Shown here: piece after piece, positions 45,024 to 53,112 of the stretch
Numbering within the stretch: the stretch's first letter is position 1
How the letters are laid out: the number at the start of each line of letters is the position of its first letter
DNA from: Anaerolineales bacterium
Lineage (GTDB): Bacteria > Chloroflexota > Anaerolineae > Aggregatilineales > UBA2796
Direction of reading: 5' to 3'
Assembly (NCBI GenBank): GCA_015075625.1
Contig: JABTTZ010000001.1
Coordinates: 310,001 to 374,000 of the forward strand
Length of the DNA stretch: 64,000 nt
Notes under the pieces: generated by a model
The model's input: only the letters and a program-made list of their open reading frames with translations
Database searches by the model: none
What the model was told of the DNA's origin: nothing
Program-made: the position numbers and the translations under genes

Positions 45024-45869
45024 ATGGAGAGTGTGGATTGGAATAGTCTACTGGCGCGTCAACTCCTCACGGAAACCCAAGCGGCTGTGATGGAAGACGC
45101 GCTGATCGCCAGGTTAGATCGAACCCTCAGTATATTCGGTACTCCCAAGTATCCAATCGACCTCCCGCTCGTAGCTTCTGTATTTGGAATTGAACCGAAG
45201 TTCAAATACGTTGAAATGGCCCAGGCGGGTCGCCTTGTTCATCTTGACGGGAAATATCATATCGAAGTGAACAAGGCTCATCCTAATGTACGCAAACGAT
45301 TTTCAATTGCTCACGAGATCGGTCATAAAGCTATCCTGACGAGCAAAATTGGGGTTCCAAAGGAACGTATATCCTATAACCCTGATATTGAAACGGGTGA
45401 GGAAGAGGAAATCTGCGATTTATTTGCTACGATGCTTCTTGGTTTGCGTCCAACCTTTATCAGCGAAACGCTTGGTGATCGAGGATGCTCGTTAGCAACC
45501 GTAGACTTTCTTGCCAAATATCTGGACGTGTCTTTTGAGGCCGTGATCCGCGCCATCGCATGTTATGGACAGATACCTGCCATATTTCTATACTGCCTAC
45601 CCGCCGCAATGGGCAATGACGAGATTTTTTATATTCAGCGCTACTACGTGACACGCCGATTCCCATACACCCTTTTGGGTCGAACGATTCTGCCCCATTA
45701 CAACTGCCTCAAACGGGCATGGCTTGGGCAAGGTACAGCAAGAACTGTGGAACACTGGCAAAATGAATCTGGTCTTGGAGCGTCTTGTATTTTTGAGTCT
45801 ATGCGTATGCCCATTTATGTTGGAGACTCTAAAAAAGATGGGCTTGTCGTTGCAGTTATAGCCCAATAA
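45024..45869 (+). CDS. ImmA/IrrE-family metallopeptidase
   Basis: ATG 45024 (AGGAAGG five bases upstream; GTG 45018 rejected) gives 281 residues. RFSIAHEIGHKAI carries the HExxH zinc site (H97, E98, H101), and EEEEICDLFATMLL supplies the third acidic ligand. ImmA proteins cleave partner XRE repressors in ICEs such as ICEBs1. It follows the XRE gene after 22 bp, so the two are co-transcribed. The C-terminal ~120 residues are extra relative to minimal ImmA and may sense a signal. Confidence 0.88.
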   Translation: MESVDWNSLLARQLLTETQAAVMEDALIARLDRTLSIFGTPKYPIDLPLVASVFGIEPKFKYVEMAQAGRLVHLDGKYHIEVNKAHPNVRKRFSIAHEIGHKAILTSKIGVPKERISYNPDIETGEEEEICDLFATMLLGLRPTFISETLGDRGCSLATVDFLAKYLDVSFEAVIRAIACYGQIPAIFLYCLPAAMGNDEIFYIQRYYVTRRFPYTLLGRTILPHYNCLKRAWLGQGTARTVEHWQNESGLGASCIFESMRMPIYVGDSKKDGLVVAVIAQ

Positions 45870-45881
45870 AGCACGTCATCT

Positions 45882-47414
45882 TTAGCTCAAAAGTGTCCTC
45901 GCCCGATACTGCACTGCCTCAGCCACATGCTCCGTGCGGATGATGTCGCTGGCCGCGAGGTCGGCGATGGTGCGGCTCACCTTCAACACTCGATGATAGG
46001 CGCGGGCGCTCAGTTGCAACTTGCGCAGCGCGGCCTTCAGCAGCGTTTCGGCAGACTCATCCATCGTGCAGAACTTCTCGATCTCGCCCGCACCCAGATC
46101 GCTGTTGGTCAGCACGCCGGGCAGATCACGATGACGGGCATATTGGCGCTCGCGCGCCTCTTCAACCCGCGCTTGAATGACTGCCGATGGTTCGCCGCGT
46201 CGCGCATCGGTCAGTTTGTCGTAATCGACCCGTTGTACATCCAATTGAATGTCAAAACGATCTAGCATGGGGCCGCTGATGCGTGCTTGATACTTGCGCA
46301 CCAACGGCTCAGAACAGGTACAGGCTCGCATTGAATCGCCCCGATAGCCGCAGGGGCACGGGTTCATACTCGCCACCAGAATGATGTTGGCGGGAAACGT
46401 CACCGAGCCGCGCACGCGGCTGATCGTCACCACTTTATCTTCGAGCGGCTGACGCAGGACTTCAAGATTCCTGCCCATCTCCAACACCTCGTCCAGATAA
46501 AGCACGCCTCGGTGCGACATGCTCAGCTCACCGGGGCGCGGTATGCTGCCGCCGCCGATCAAGCCTGCCTCCGAGATGGTATGGTGCGGCGCGCGGAAAG
46601 GGCGGCGCTGCGCCATGCCTTTGCCAGAAGGCAGCAGATCAGCAACCGAGTAAATGCGGGTGATCTCAAGGGCTTCCGGTGGGGTTAGTTTGGGCAGGAT
46701 GCCGGGAAGCGCTCGCGCGATCAGCGTCTTGCCCGATCCGGGTGGGCCGGAGAGCAACGCGTGGTGGCCGCCAGCCGCCACGATCTCCATCGCCCGTTTC
46801 ACAAACTCCTGCCCTTTGATGTCCGAGTAATCCACGAGACGTTCCGGGCCGGGTTCGGTGGCTGGCGGCGTGCGGTTGCGATCATAAGGTGGGATGATAT
46901 TCAGCTTAAAAACATGTTCGACCAGATGCCCCAAACTGGACACCGGGATCACATCGATGCCTTCTACGAGTGCCGCCTCTGCCGCATCACATTCAGGCAC
47001 ATAGAGGGTGGAGTACCCCAATTCGCGTGTCATATAGGCGAAGGACATCACACCCCGCACGTGTCGTAAAGTGCCGTCCAGTGAGAGTTCGCCAACGAAA
47101 ACAGCATCCTGAAGCGACTCAGGCGGGATTTGTTCCGTCGCGGCGAGTACCCCCATCGCAATGGGCAAATCGTAAGCGGGGCCTTCTTTACGCATCTCCG
47201 CGGGGGCTAAGTTCACTAAATAACGACGCATAGGAAAATCCAAGCCACGATTGCGAACTGCCGACCGAACACGTTCTCGGCTCTCTTGGACCGCCGTATC
47301 TGGTAGTCCGACAATCGTAAAACCTGTCATTCCGCGCGGATTGTAATCCACCTCAACTGTGATCCTGACTGCATCCAACCCGACGAGTGCGCCGGACTGT
47401 ACAATAGAAAGCAT
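45882..47414 (-). CDS. comM: ComM/YifB-type Mg-chelatase-like ATPase, complete copy
   Basis: Start 47414 (MLSIVQSGALVGLDAVRITV) gives 510 residues, the usual ComM length. N-terminal ChlI-type fold, Walker A GPPGSGKT, MSHRGVLYLDEVLEMG (Walker B), the Cys-rich NPCPCGYRGD...CTC segment, and the Mg-chelatase C-terminus. ComM is a hexameric helicase that promotes branch migration during natural transformation. The 3' half and more is closely related to the truncated gene at 47651-49005, which lies back to back with it. It is interpreted as carried by the ICE, though a duplicated chromosomal copy cannot be excluded. Confidence 0.88.
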   Translation of the reverse strand: MLSIVQSGALVGLDAVRITVEVDYNPRGMTGFTIVGLPDTAVQESRERVRSAVRNRGLDFPMRRYLVNLAPAEMRKEGPAYDLPIAMGVLAATEQIPPESLQDAVFVGELSLDGTLRHVRGVMSFAYMTRELGYSTLYVPECDAAEAALVEGIDVIPVSSLGHLVEHVFKLNIIPPYDRNRTPPATEPGPERLVDYSDIKGQEFVKRAMEIVAAGGHHALLSGPPGSGKTLIARALPGILPKLTPPEALEITRIYSVADLLPSGKGMAQRRPFRAPHHTISEAGLIGGGSIPRPGELSMSHRGVLYLDEVLEMGRNLEVLRQPLEDKVVTISRVRGSVTFPANIILVASMNPCPCGYRGDSMRACTCSEPLVRKYQARISGPMLDRFDIQLDVQRVDYDKLTDARRGEPSAVIQARVEEARERQYARHRDLPGVLTNSDLGAGEIEKFCTMDESAETLLKAALRKLQLSARAYHRVLKVSRTIADLAASDIIRTEHVAEAVQYRARTLLS

Positions 47415-47420
47415 AAACAA

Positions 47421-47471
47421 ATAATCCCCATAAGCACCGCCGCCCTTCCTAGCAGCACTGCTGGGGATTAT
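47421..47471. repeat. 10-bp perfect inverted repeat upstream of complete comM
   Basis: ATAATCCCCA (47421-47430) and TGGGGATTAT (47462-47471) are perfect complements around a 31-nt loop that itself contains AGCAGCACTGCT. It lies between the comM start and the ICE/chromosome junction and could be an operator or part of the element end. Confidence 0.6.
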
Positions 47472-47650
47472 ACTCTGCCCGCAATTGTGAGCATAACGGT
47501 GTCCGGCATTGAATGACGACTTTTCGCGGGTAAATACCAAATACCTCACCGCTTTGGAGAAAGGGCGATTCTCCCTGCTGGTGCGGCACGCAAGACCATT
47601 ACGATGTCAAAAGGCGAACTGCCAAGAAGACCTGAAGTTTGTGCGCTTGT

Positions 47651-49005
47651 TCCCGATGAAGCGCTACCTCGTCAATTTAGCCCCGGCGGAGATGCGCAAA
47701 GAAGGACCCGCCTATGACCTGCCCATTGCTATAGGCGTTCTTGCTGCGACGGAACAAATTCCGCCAGAGTCCCTTTCCGATGCCCTTTTTATTGGGGAAC
47801 TTTCACTGGATGGGACGTTGCGCCATGTGCGCGGGGCGCTCTCCTACGCTTACCTTGCCAGAGATTTAGGACTCAGCCGGCTCTATCTGCCCGAATGTGA
47901 TGCACTTGAAGCGGCGCTCGTTGACGGCATTGATGTAATCCCCGTCCCGACGTTGGGGCATTTGGTTGAACATATCTTTCAATTGAATGTCATCCCCCCC
48001 CTAGATCGCACCCAAATAAACCTCACCCCAACACAGCCCCCCGAACGCCTTGTTGATTTCTCCGACATCAAAGGGCAAGAATATATCAAGCGGGCGATGG
48101 AGATTGTGGCGGCGGGCGGACACCACGCCCTGCTTTCCGGGCCACCCGGTTCGGGTAAGACATTGATCGCCCGTGCGCTGCCGGGCATCCTCCCCAAACT
48201 GACCCCTGAGGAGGCACTCGAAATCACCCGCATTTACTCCGTGGCTGATATGCTCCCACAGGGAAAAACGCTGGCGCAGCGCCGTCCCTTTCGCGCCCCC
48301 CATCACACGATTAGCGAAGCGGGCTTGATCGGCGGCGGCAGCATCCCGCGCCCTGGCGAGATCACGATGAGTCATCGGGGCGTTCTGTATCTCGATGAGG
48401 TATTGGAGATGGGACGCTCTTTGGAAGTCTTACGCCAGCCTCTTGAAGACAAGATGGTCACCATCAGCCGCGTGCGCGGATCAACCACCTTTCCGGCAAA
48501 CATCATCCTCGTCGCCTCGATGAATCCCTGTCCGTGTGGCTACCGAGGGGACATCCTGCGGGCGTGTACATGCAGCGATCAAGCCGTGCGGAAATATCAA
48601 CAGCGCATCAGCGGTCCGATGTTGGATCGTTTCGATATTCAACTCGATGTACAGCGCGTGGACTTCGATAAATTAACCGAGGATCGACGCGGCGAATCCT
48701 CAGCAATCATCCAAGCCCGTATCGAACTTGCCCGCGAGCACCAACGTCAGCGCTATGCACACCTTTCGGGGGTGCTGACGAACAGCGATCTTGGGGCGGG
48801 CGAGATCGATGTATTTTGTAAGATGGATGAATCCGCCGCGACTCTGCTGAAAGCTGCCATGCGAAAACTTCAACTGAGCGCCCGTGCTTACCATCGCGTA
48901 TTGAAGGTTAGCCGCACCATTGCCGATTTAGCCGCCAGTGAGATCATTCGGACAGAGCATGTGGCAGAGGCGGTGCAGTATCGATCTAGGGTGCTTGTTG
49001 GGTGA
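47651..49005 (+). pseudogene. comM: Resident comM lacking its 5' end
   Basis: From FPMKRYLVNLAPAEMRKEGP onward this matches the complete comM through to the end with most residues identical, including GPPGSGKT and NPCPCGYRGD. The first ~65 codons are missing; upstream sequence in this frame (to 47509) has no ComM similarity. An ATG at 47656 could still initiate a 449-residue protein, so a truncated product is possible. The break is where the ICE right end is placed; the missing 5' part should lie beyond the left end of the ICE. Confidence 0.85.
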
Positions 49006-49069
49006 ATCACCATGACCTGATCGGCTTTCCTCAGCGCGAAACCCGAATCAGATCATTTTATTCCTCTCC

Positions 49070-49972
49070 TTACCCTATGCTGAGAACAATCCCATTCCCA
49101 AACGGATCGCGGATGAGCGTTCCTTGTTCGGTGTTTTCGGTAGCAACACCTGCCCCGACCGCCCGCGCCAATACAGGACTCAACGCTGCTTCATCCGGCA
49201 GCAGCACGCTGAAATAGCGCAGACCAAGCGCATCTGTCGGCGGCGGCGGCGCACCATGCCCTTGCCAGACGTTTGTCCCTATATGGTGATGATAGCCCCC
49301 CGCACTGAAAAAGCCCGCGCCAAAGTCGTGGTTGACAAAGAGCGTATCGAAGCCCAAGACATCGTGGTAAAAGGCTGCGGCTTTCTCCAGATCGCCCACG
49401 TGTAGATGGACATGCCCTACGCTTGCCCCTGCACTCAGCCCTGACCACGCCGAGGGATCGCGCTCTAGTTCAGCTAAGAGTTCATCCGGCTCAAGGGGGA
49501 GATTCAAATTTGCCCCCAATGCCAGCATTTCCTCGTAGGAAACCCATTCTTCTTTAGGGAAATCCCACGCCAGTTCGATTCCATTTCCCTCGGCATCGGG
49601 AAGGTAAATGGCAAGGTGAGTGCGGTGGTTGACCATGCCCTGAATTGGCGTTCGCGTGACGGCAATTTGGCGCAGCAGATGAGCGAGTTCCCATTTTGTG
49701 GGCAGCAAAAATGCCGTGTGGTAAAGCCCGCTTGTGCGGCGGTAACGCCGCCCTGTGCGCTCCTCTGTCAGGCGGAGCAAGTCCTCTTTGCCGCCGCCCA
49801 TGCCTGCCGCCGCGCCATCCCGCCAATGAATCTGAAAGCCCAGAACATCGCGGTAAAAAGCGATCTGCTTATCGAGATCAGCCGTCCGATAGTGAACATG
49901 CCCCAAGCGAGTCGCCGCGTGAATGGGAAAGATATCCGCCGGTGTCCTTTGTGGTGAGGGTTGTGTTGTCAT
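49070..49972 (-). CDS. Double VOC-domain dioxygenase/glyoxalase-like protein (CatE type)
   Basis: A 300-residue protein with two vicinal-oxygen-chelate modules, GHVHYRTADLDKQIAFYRDV and GHVHLHVGDLEKAAAFYHDV, each opening with a metal-binding histidine strand; the second includes AGGYHHHIGTNVW. The layout is that of CatE/catechol-2,3-dioxygenase-like proteins from Firmicutes and Chloroflexota, which open aromatic rings, but substrates of many members are unknown. It stands alone, convergent with the truncated comM. Confidence 0.8.
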   Translation of the reverse strand: MTTQPSPQRTPADIFPIHAATRLGHVHYRTADLDKQIAFYRDVLGFQIHWRDGAAAGMGGGKEDLLRLTEERTGRRYRRTSGLYHTAFLLPTKWELAHLLRQIAVTRTPIQGMVNHRTHLAIYLPDAEGNGIELAWDFPKEEWVSYEEMLALGANLNLPLEPDELLAELERDPSAWSGLSAGASVGHVHLHVGDLEKAAAFYHDVLGFDTLFVNHDFGAGFFSAGGYHHHIGTNVWQGHGAPPPPTDALGLRYFSVLLPDEAALSPVLARAVGAGVATENTEQGTLIRDPFGNGIVLSIG

Positions 49973-50028
49973 AGGTAGGATACTCCTATGGCTTTAGACG
50001 GGGGGAGAGGGGAAATTCTTGCTTTATC

Positions 50029-50067
50029 AAAAAGGAAACCCCTCCGACGTGTTCAGCGCCAGAGGGG
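50029..50067 (-). terminator. Intrinsic terminator after the FAD-domain gene
   Basis: On the - strand, CCCCTC pairs with GAGGGG around a 17-nt loop and is followed by TTTCCTTTTT, 30 bp beyond the stop at 50099. Confidence 0.7.
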
Positions 50068-50098
50068 GAGAAGGCAGCGATGAACGATGTGCCGACAG

Positions 50099-50806
50099 CT
50101 ATCCGCGTCCGGCGAGTTCGTGTGCCATCGCTGTGCGGTACTCGGCGCTCCCTCGGTAGTCGCTAAGGCGGCTGGTCAATGCCGGTGTATAGACCACCGG
50201 ATGGGCATCGACGCCGCTGATTACCGTCACCTTCTCAGCGCCCGTCTGTGCCGTCACCGCCGCCACAATCGGTATATCGGCAGGCGTTCGCCCTACTTTT
50301 TCCAGCGAAATGGATGTTACGCCTGTCCGGTAGCCGGAAAGGGTCACGCGCAGAATGATCCGCCGCCCACGCCAGATCATAGGCTTAGCGAACCATTCTT
50401 CAAGGGTGAATGGTTCTTCCCCGTAACAGACGATCTCTGCGCGGAGTGCCAGAAAAAGCGCGTTGACGAGCGATTCGGGGCGTGTTTCCATGAGGACATC
50501 CCCTACGGTCAAGGCATGACGCAGCGTGTTCGGCGTGTCTGCTTTGACAAGGCGGCGCACGTTCCCATCTAACCCGCAGAGCGTTTCCAAGGTCGCCGCC
50601 GCCCCCACCCATGCCGGATGATCCGCACTGTTTGTCCCATCGTGAATCAGCTTGGTAAGGGTCACAGCGCTTTCGATGTGGCTATCCCCCCACCGCACAA
50701 GGTAGGCGCCCCCTCCGTAGAGGGGAAATACGCCTGACTGCCGGACGAGCGCCGCTGCCTCGTCCAACGTGCGCGGGGTGTGGATTGCCCTCAAATTGAG
50801 AAGCAT
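50099..50806 (-). CDS. FAD-binding molybdopterin-dehydrogenase subunit-like protein
   Basis: Start 50806 lies four bases after the PqqD-like stop and gives 235 residues. The fold follows CoxM/XdhB FAD subunits: FPLYGGGAYLVRW in place of the usual AGGTDL loop, VGAAATLETL, and TVGDVLMETRPESLVNALFLAL (normally NAGGN...D). These key FAD loops are degenerate, and no XdhA/XdhC or CODH partners are adjacent, so activity as an oxidoreductase subunit is doubtful; it may have a new role with the PqqD-like protein. Confidence 0.6.
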   Translation of the reverse strand: MLLNLRAIHTPRTLDEAAALVRQSGVFPLYGGGAYLVRWGDSHIESAVTLTKLIHDGTNSADHPAWVGAAATLETLCGLDGNVRRLVKADTPNTLRHALTVGDVLMETRPESLVNALFLALRAEIVCYGEEPFTLEEWFAKPMIWRGRRIILRVTLSGYRTGVTSISLEKVGRTPADIPIVAAVTAQTGAEKVTVISGVDAHPVVYTPALTSRLSDYRGSAEYRTAMAHELAGRG

Positions 50807-50810
50807 TCGC

Positions 50811-51077
50811 TTACGCCTCCTCAACAATAACAAGCTGCGCTGCACGGAGTTCCTCAATGAGCGTAGTTAGGTCTTGGCGAAGCGTTGCCTCCTCAACATC
50901 GTATTCCTCTAACAAGGCGGCGACTGCGCCATCGAGTGTCCCGTGCTGTTGGAGTGCCTCCCACATCCGTGTACCGCTCTCATTCAAGGTGAAATACTTC
51001 TCGGTATCCATGTTCAGCAGGACGGATTCACCAGCAACATCGCTGATCAAAACATTCGTGTTTGGACGTATCATCAA
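50811..51077 (-). CDS. PqqD-like peptide-binding protein
   Basis: An 88-residue protein with the PqqD/RRE winged-helix pattern: VLISDVAGESVLLNMDTEKYFTL, NESGTRMWEAL, then a helical DLTTLIEEL end. PqqD-type domains bind precursor peptides for modification enzymes, but no radical SAM enzyme or precursor gene is nearby. It is coupled to the FAD-domain gene downstream and follows the lipoprotein gene's 3' side by 14 bp. Confidence 0.75.
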   Translation of the reverse strand: MMIRPNTNVLISDVAGESVLLNMDTEKYFTLNESGTRMWEALQQHGTLDGAVAALLEEYDVEEATLRQDLTTLIEELRAAQLVIVEEA

Positions 51078-51091
51078 TCGTCTGTCCTCCC

Positions 51092-52261
51092 CTACTTAAC
51101 CCGCCCGACGGGCTGCCAGTTACCATTCAGTTGGATGCTGTAGACCGTTCGATCCGGCAGGCTGACGTAAATCTGATTGGAGACGGGGCTAGGCTGCTGT
51201 GTCCCTTGATAGTTTTCTCCGCCAGCAATGCCATAGCCAAAGACACTGATCAGGCTGTTGCCATCGATCCAATTACTTGTCGCCCATAGGTAGCCAATCT
51301 GTGCTGTGGGAGCTTGATAACCAGCGGGGACGGTGACAGTGGGAATCTCAACACCGGGTGTCCATGTGTTGCTATACAAGCCAACGCGCAGCCCATTATT
51401 CGCCAAGAAGTAGACCCGGTTGGAGCTGGAATCATAGAGGGCAAAGCCGCGTTCAAACCGTTGCCAGATCATGGGCGCATAGGTTGCCGCCTGCGAAGGG
51501 CAGCCGCCGCGTGGCTCAGGGGTGAAAAACCAGGGTGTGGCGCAGAGAACTTGAATGGCAATATCTTGCTTCACCGATTGCCCGCCGCGCTCCGCCTCCA
51601 AGCGGATGATCACCGTGTCGCTGTTTGTAGAAGTCAGCGTAAAAATCTGCTGCCCGTCGGGTCCAACAAGGGTGGTGTCAATTACGGCGAGCGTCCCCGT
51701 CAGGCGGATCAGACGAATCACCTCGCCATCGGCACGCCATGTCACGGTGACTTGCCCACCGCTGGCGACACTTGCCGGGGTGACTCCAAAGGTCGTGATC
51801 GTTGGAGGGACAGGGGTCAGGGTTGGTGTCAAACTCGGTGTCAGGGTGAGCGTTGGCGTTGGGGTGAGGGTGAAGGTCGGCGTGAAGGTCGGCGTCAAAC
51901 TTGGCGTCAGCGAGGGGGTTAGGCTCGGCGTGAACGTTGCCGTGAAGGTATTCGAGGGTGTTAAGGTGGTGGAAGGCGTCAGGCTAGGGGTGAAGGTGGG
52001 CGTAAACGTCGGCGTAAACGTCGATGTAAAGGACGGCGTAAACGTCGGCGTGAAGGTAAACGTCGGCGTGAAGGTCGGTGTAAAGGTGGGCGTGTAGGTG
52101 TTTGTTGGTGTGTCGGTGATTGTTGGTGAAGGGAGAATCGCCACCGTCGGAAGGGGTGGTTCCACCCGCTGACGACAGGCGGCAAGTGTGGCAAACGCCA
52201 CCCCTAGCAAGGTGAGTTGAAAGAGCCGAGTGTATGCCTTCGGGCGGTTGTGGCGCGTCAC
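51092..52261 (-). CDS. Exported lipoprotein with Thr/Pro repeat stalk
   Basis: GTG 52261 with GAGGAGG six bases upstream gives 389 residues; an earlier GTG at 52297 has no ribosome site. A basic signal peptide ends in the lipobox LAAC (C29). Residues ~45-155 are a low-complexity stalk of TFTPTFTP and SLTP units, followed by an Ig-like beta domain (VTPASVASGGQVTVTWRADG) and a C-terminal beta domain, perhaps propeller-like, with repeated aromatic strands. Such TP-stalk surface proteins are typical of Anaerolineae. The ligand is unknown. Confidence 0.75.
   Translation of the reverse strand: MTRHNRPKAYTRLFQLTLLGVAFATLAACRQRVEPPLPTVAILPSPTITDTPTNTYTPTFTPTFTPTFTFTPTFTPSFTSTFTPTFTPTFTPSLTPSTTLTPSNTFTATFTPSLTPSLTPSLTPTFTPTFTLTPTPTLTLTPSLTPTLTPVPPTITTFGVTPASVASGGQVTVTWRADGEVIRLIRLTGTLAVIDTTLVGPDGQQIFTLTSTNSDTVIIRLEAERGGQSVKQDIAIQVLCATPWFFTPEPRGGCPSQAATYAPMIWQRFERGFALYDSSSNRVYFLANNGLRVGLYSNTWTPGVEIPTVTVPAGYQAPTAQIGYLWATSNWIDGNSLISVFGYGIAGGENYQGTQQPSPVSNQIYVSLPDRTVYSIQLNGNWQPVGRVK
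51815..52115 (-). repeat. Thr/Pro-coding tandem repeat array
   Basis: An imperfect array of 6-12-bp units coding TFTP/SLTP inside the lipoprotein gene. The repeats are near-identical in places and could expand or contract, changing stalk length. Confidence 0.8.
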
Positions 52262-52340
52262 GTCGCCCCTCCTCGTTTCATGTTTCGTGATAAGCACTCC
52301 ATTGTATCAGGTTTGGGGTGAGATCACCGAAACCAGATGG

Positions 52341-52745
52341 TCAGGATGGTGGTGGCGATTCGGCAGACGGTTGTTTCGTTTTCAACAGGGTTTGGACGAT
52401 ATTCACTAAAATATCCGGCGTAAACGGCTTGCCCACAAAGGCAGCACACCCCAGACGGGCAGCAATGCGCTGATCCATAGCACTGGTACGGGCGGTGAGC
52501 GCGACGATGGGCGGTTGGGGGGTGATTCCCTCAAGCTGCTTTCTGAGCAAAAGGATCATCGTCCGCCCGTCAATATCGGGCAGGTCGAAGTCCATCAGAA
52601 TTAAACTGGGGCGCTCCTGGCGTGCCATAGGCGGCGCTTCTAACCCCCGCAAGACATGTTTCACCTGATAGCCAGCGGCACTCAACACACGGATAGCGTA
52701 ATCGGCGTTGGATTGGTTGTCTTCGACAAGAAGGATGTACGGCAT
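52341..52745 (-). CDS. Single-domain response regulator
   Basis: Start 52745 (MPYILLVEDNQSNADYAI), 10 bp after the previous stop, gives 134 residues: only a receiver domain with the acidic pair ED, phospho-acceptor D in LILMDFDLPD, and K in VGKPF. With no output domain it acts as a phosphorelay or protein-interaction regulator. Last gene of the kinase-regulator-regulator operon. Confidence 0.88.
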   Translation of the reverse strand: MPYILLVEDNQSNADYAIRVLSAAGYQVKHVLRGLEAPPMARQERPSLILMDFDLPDIDGRTMILLLRKQLEGITPQPPIVALTARTSAMDQRIAARLGCAAFVGKPFTPDILVNIVQTLLKTKQPSAESPPPS

Positions 52746-52755
52746 AAGACATTCC

Positions 52756-53109
52756 CTACGAGGCATGGGCATCGATCAGGGCAGCCAGTTGATCGATGCG
52801 AAACGGTTTGCTCAGAATGGCATTACAGCCAGCTTGGTAACAGCGCTCCATATCGTCAGGGAGTGTCAGCGCTGTGACGGCGATGATTGGTCGGGCAATC
52901 CCCTGTTCACGTAACATCTCAACAAATTCATGTCCTGTTCGCCCTTGCCCAATGCGTACATCGACCAGAACGAGATCGTATTCTGGGGTAAATGTGGCAA
53001 TTGCCTCATCAACAGTGGTGACCAGTGTGAGGTGGTGTGGGGTGGAACGCACGAAGCGTTCCACAAGGGCAGCGTCGTTTGGTTCGTCTTCAAGATACAA
53101 GATATTCAC
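52756..53109 (-). CDS. Single-domain response regulator
   Basis: A 117-residue receiver domain: ILYLEDEPNDAALV, phospho-acceptor D in YDLVLVDVRIG, T in AVTAL and K in LSKPF. It begins three bases after the hybrid kinase stop, so it is co-translated and is the likely partner of that kinase. Confidence 0.88.
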   Translation of the reverse strand: MNILYLEDEPNDAALVERFVRSTPHHLTLVTTVDEAIATFTPEYDLVLVDVRIGQGRTGHEFVEMLREQGIARPIIAVTALTLPDDMERCYQAGCNAILSKPFRIDQLAALIDAHAS

Positions 53110-53112
53110 GAG

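Larger units (their letters stand above)
1..47650. mobile_element. Integrative conjugative element (right portion), inserted in comM
   Basis: This stretch holds a type IV secretion set (VirB2, VirB3, VirB4, VirB6 and VirD4-like proteins), a relaxase with a ribbon-helix-helix partner, a RepB-type primase and a topoisomerase, which together define a self-transmissible element. Its right boundary is inferred at about 47,650, where the homology of a 5'-truncated chromosomal comM begins. The left end, integrase and attachment site are not in the window. Defence-type cargo (STAND nuclease, BREX-like operon, RT-methyltransferase fusion, Argonaute with XRE/ImmA) lies between transfer blocks. The presence of the element is well supported; the exact boundary is an inference. 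Confidence 0.75.

Noticed and set aside
51815-52115. Non-coding minisatellite
   Set aside because: The repeat keeps frame and codes a Thr/Pro stalk within an intact lipoprotein gene.
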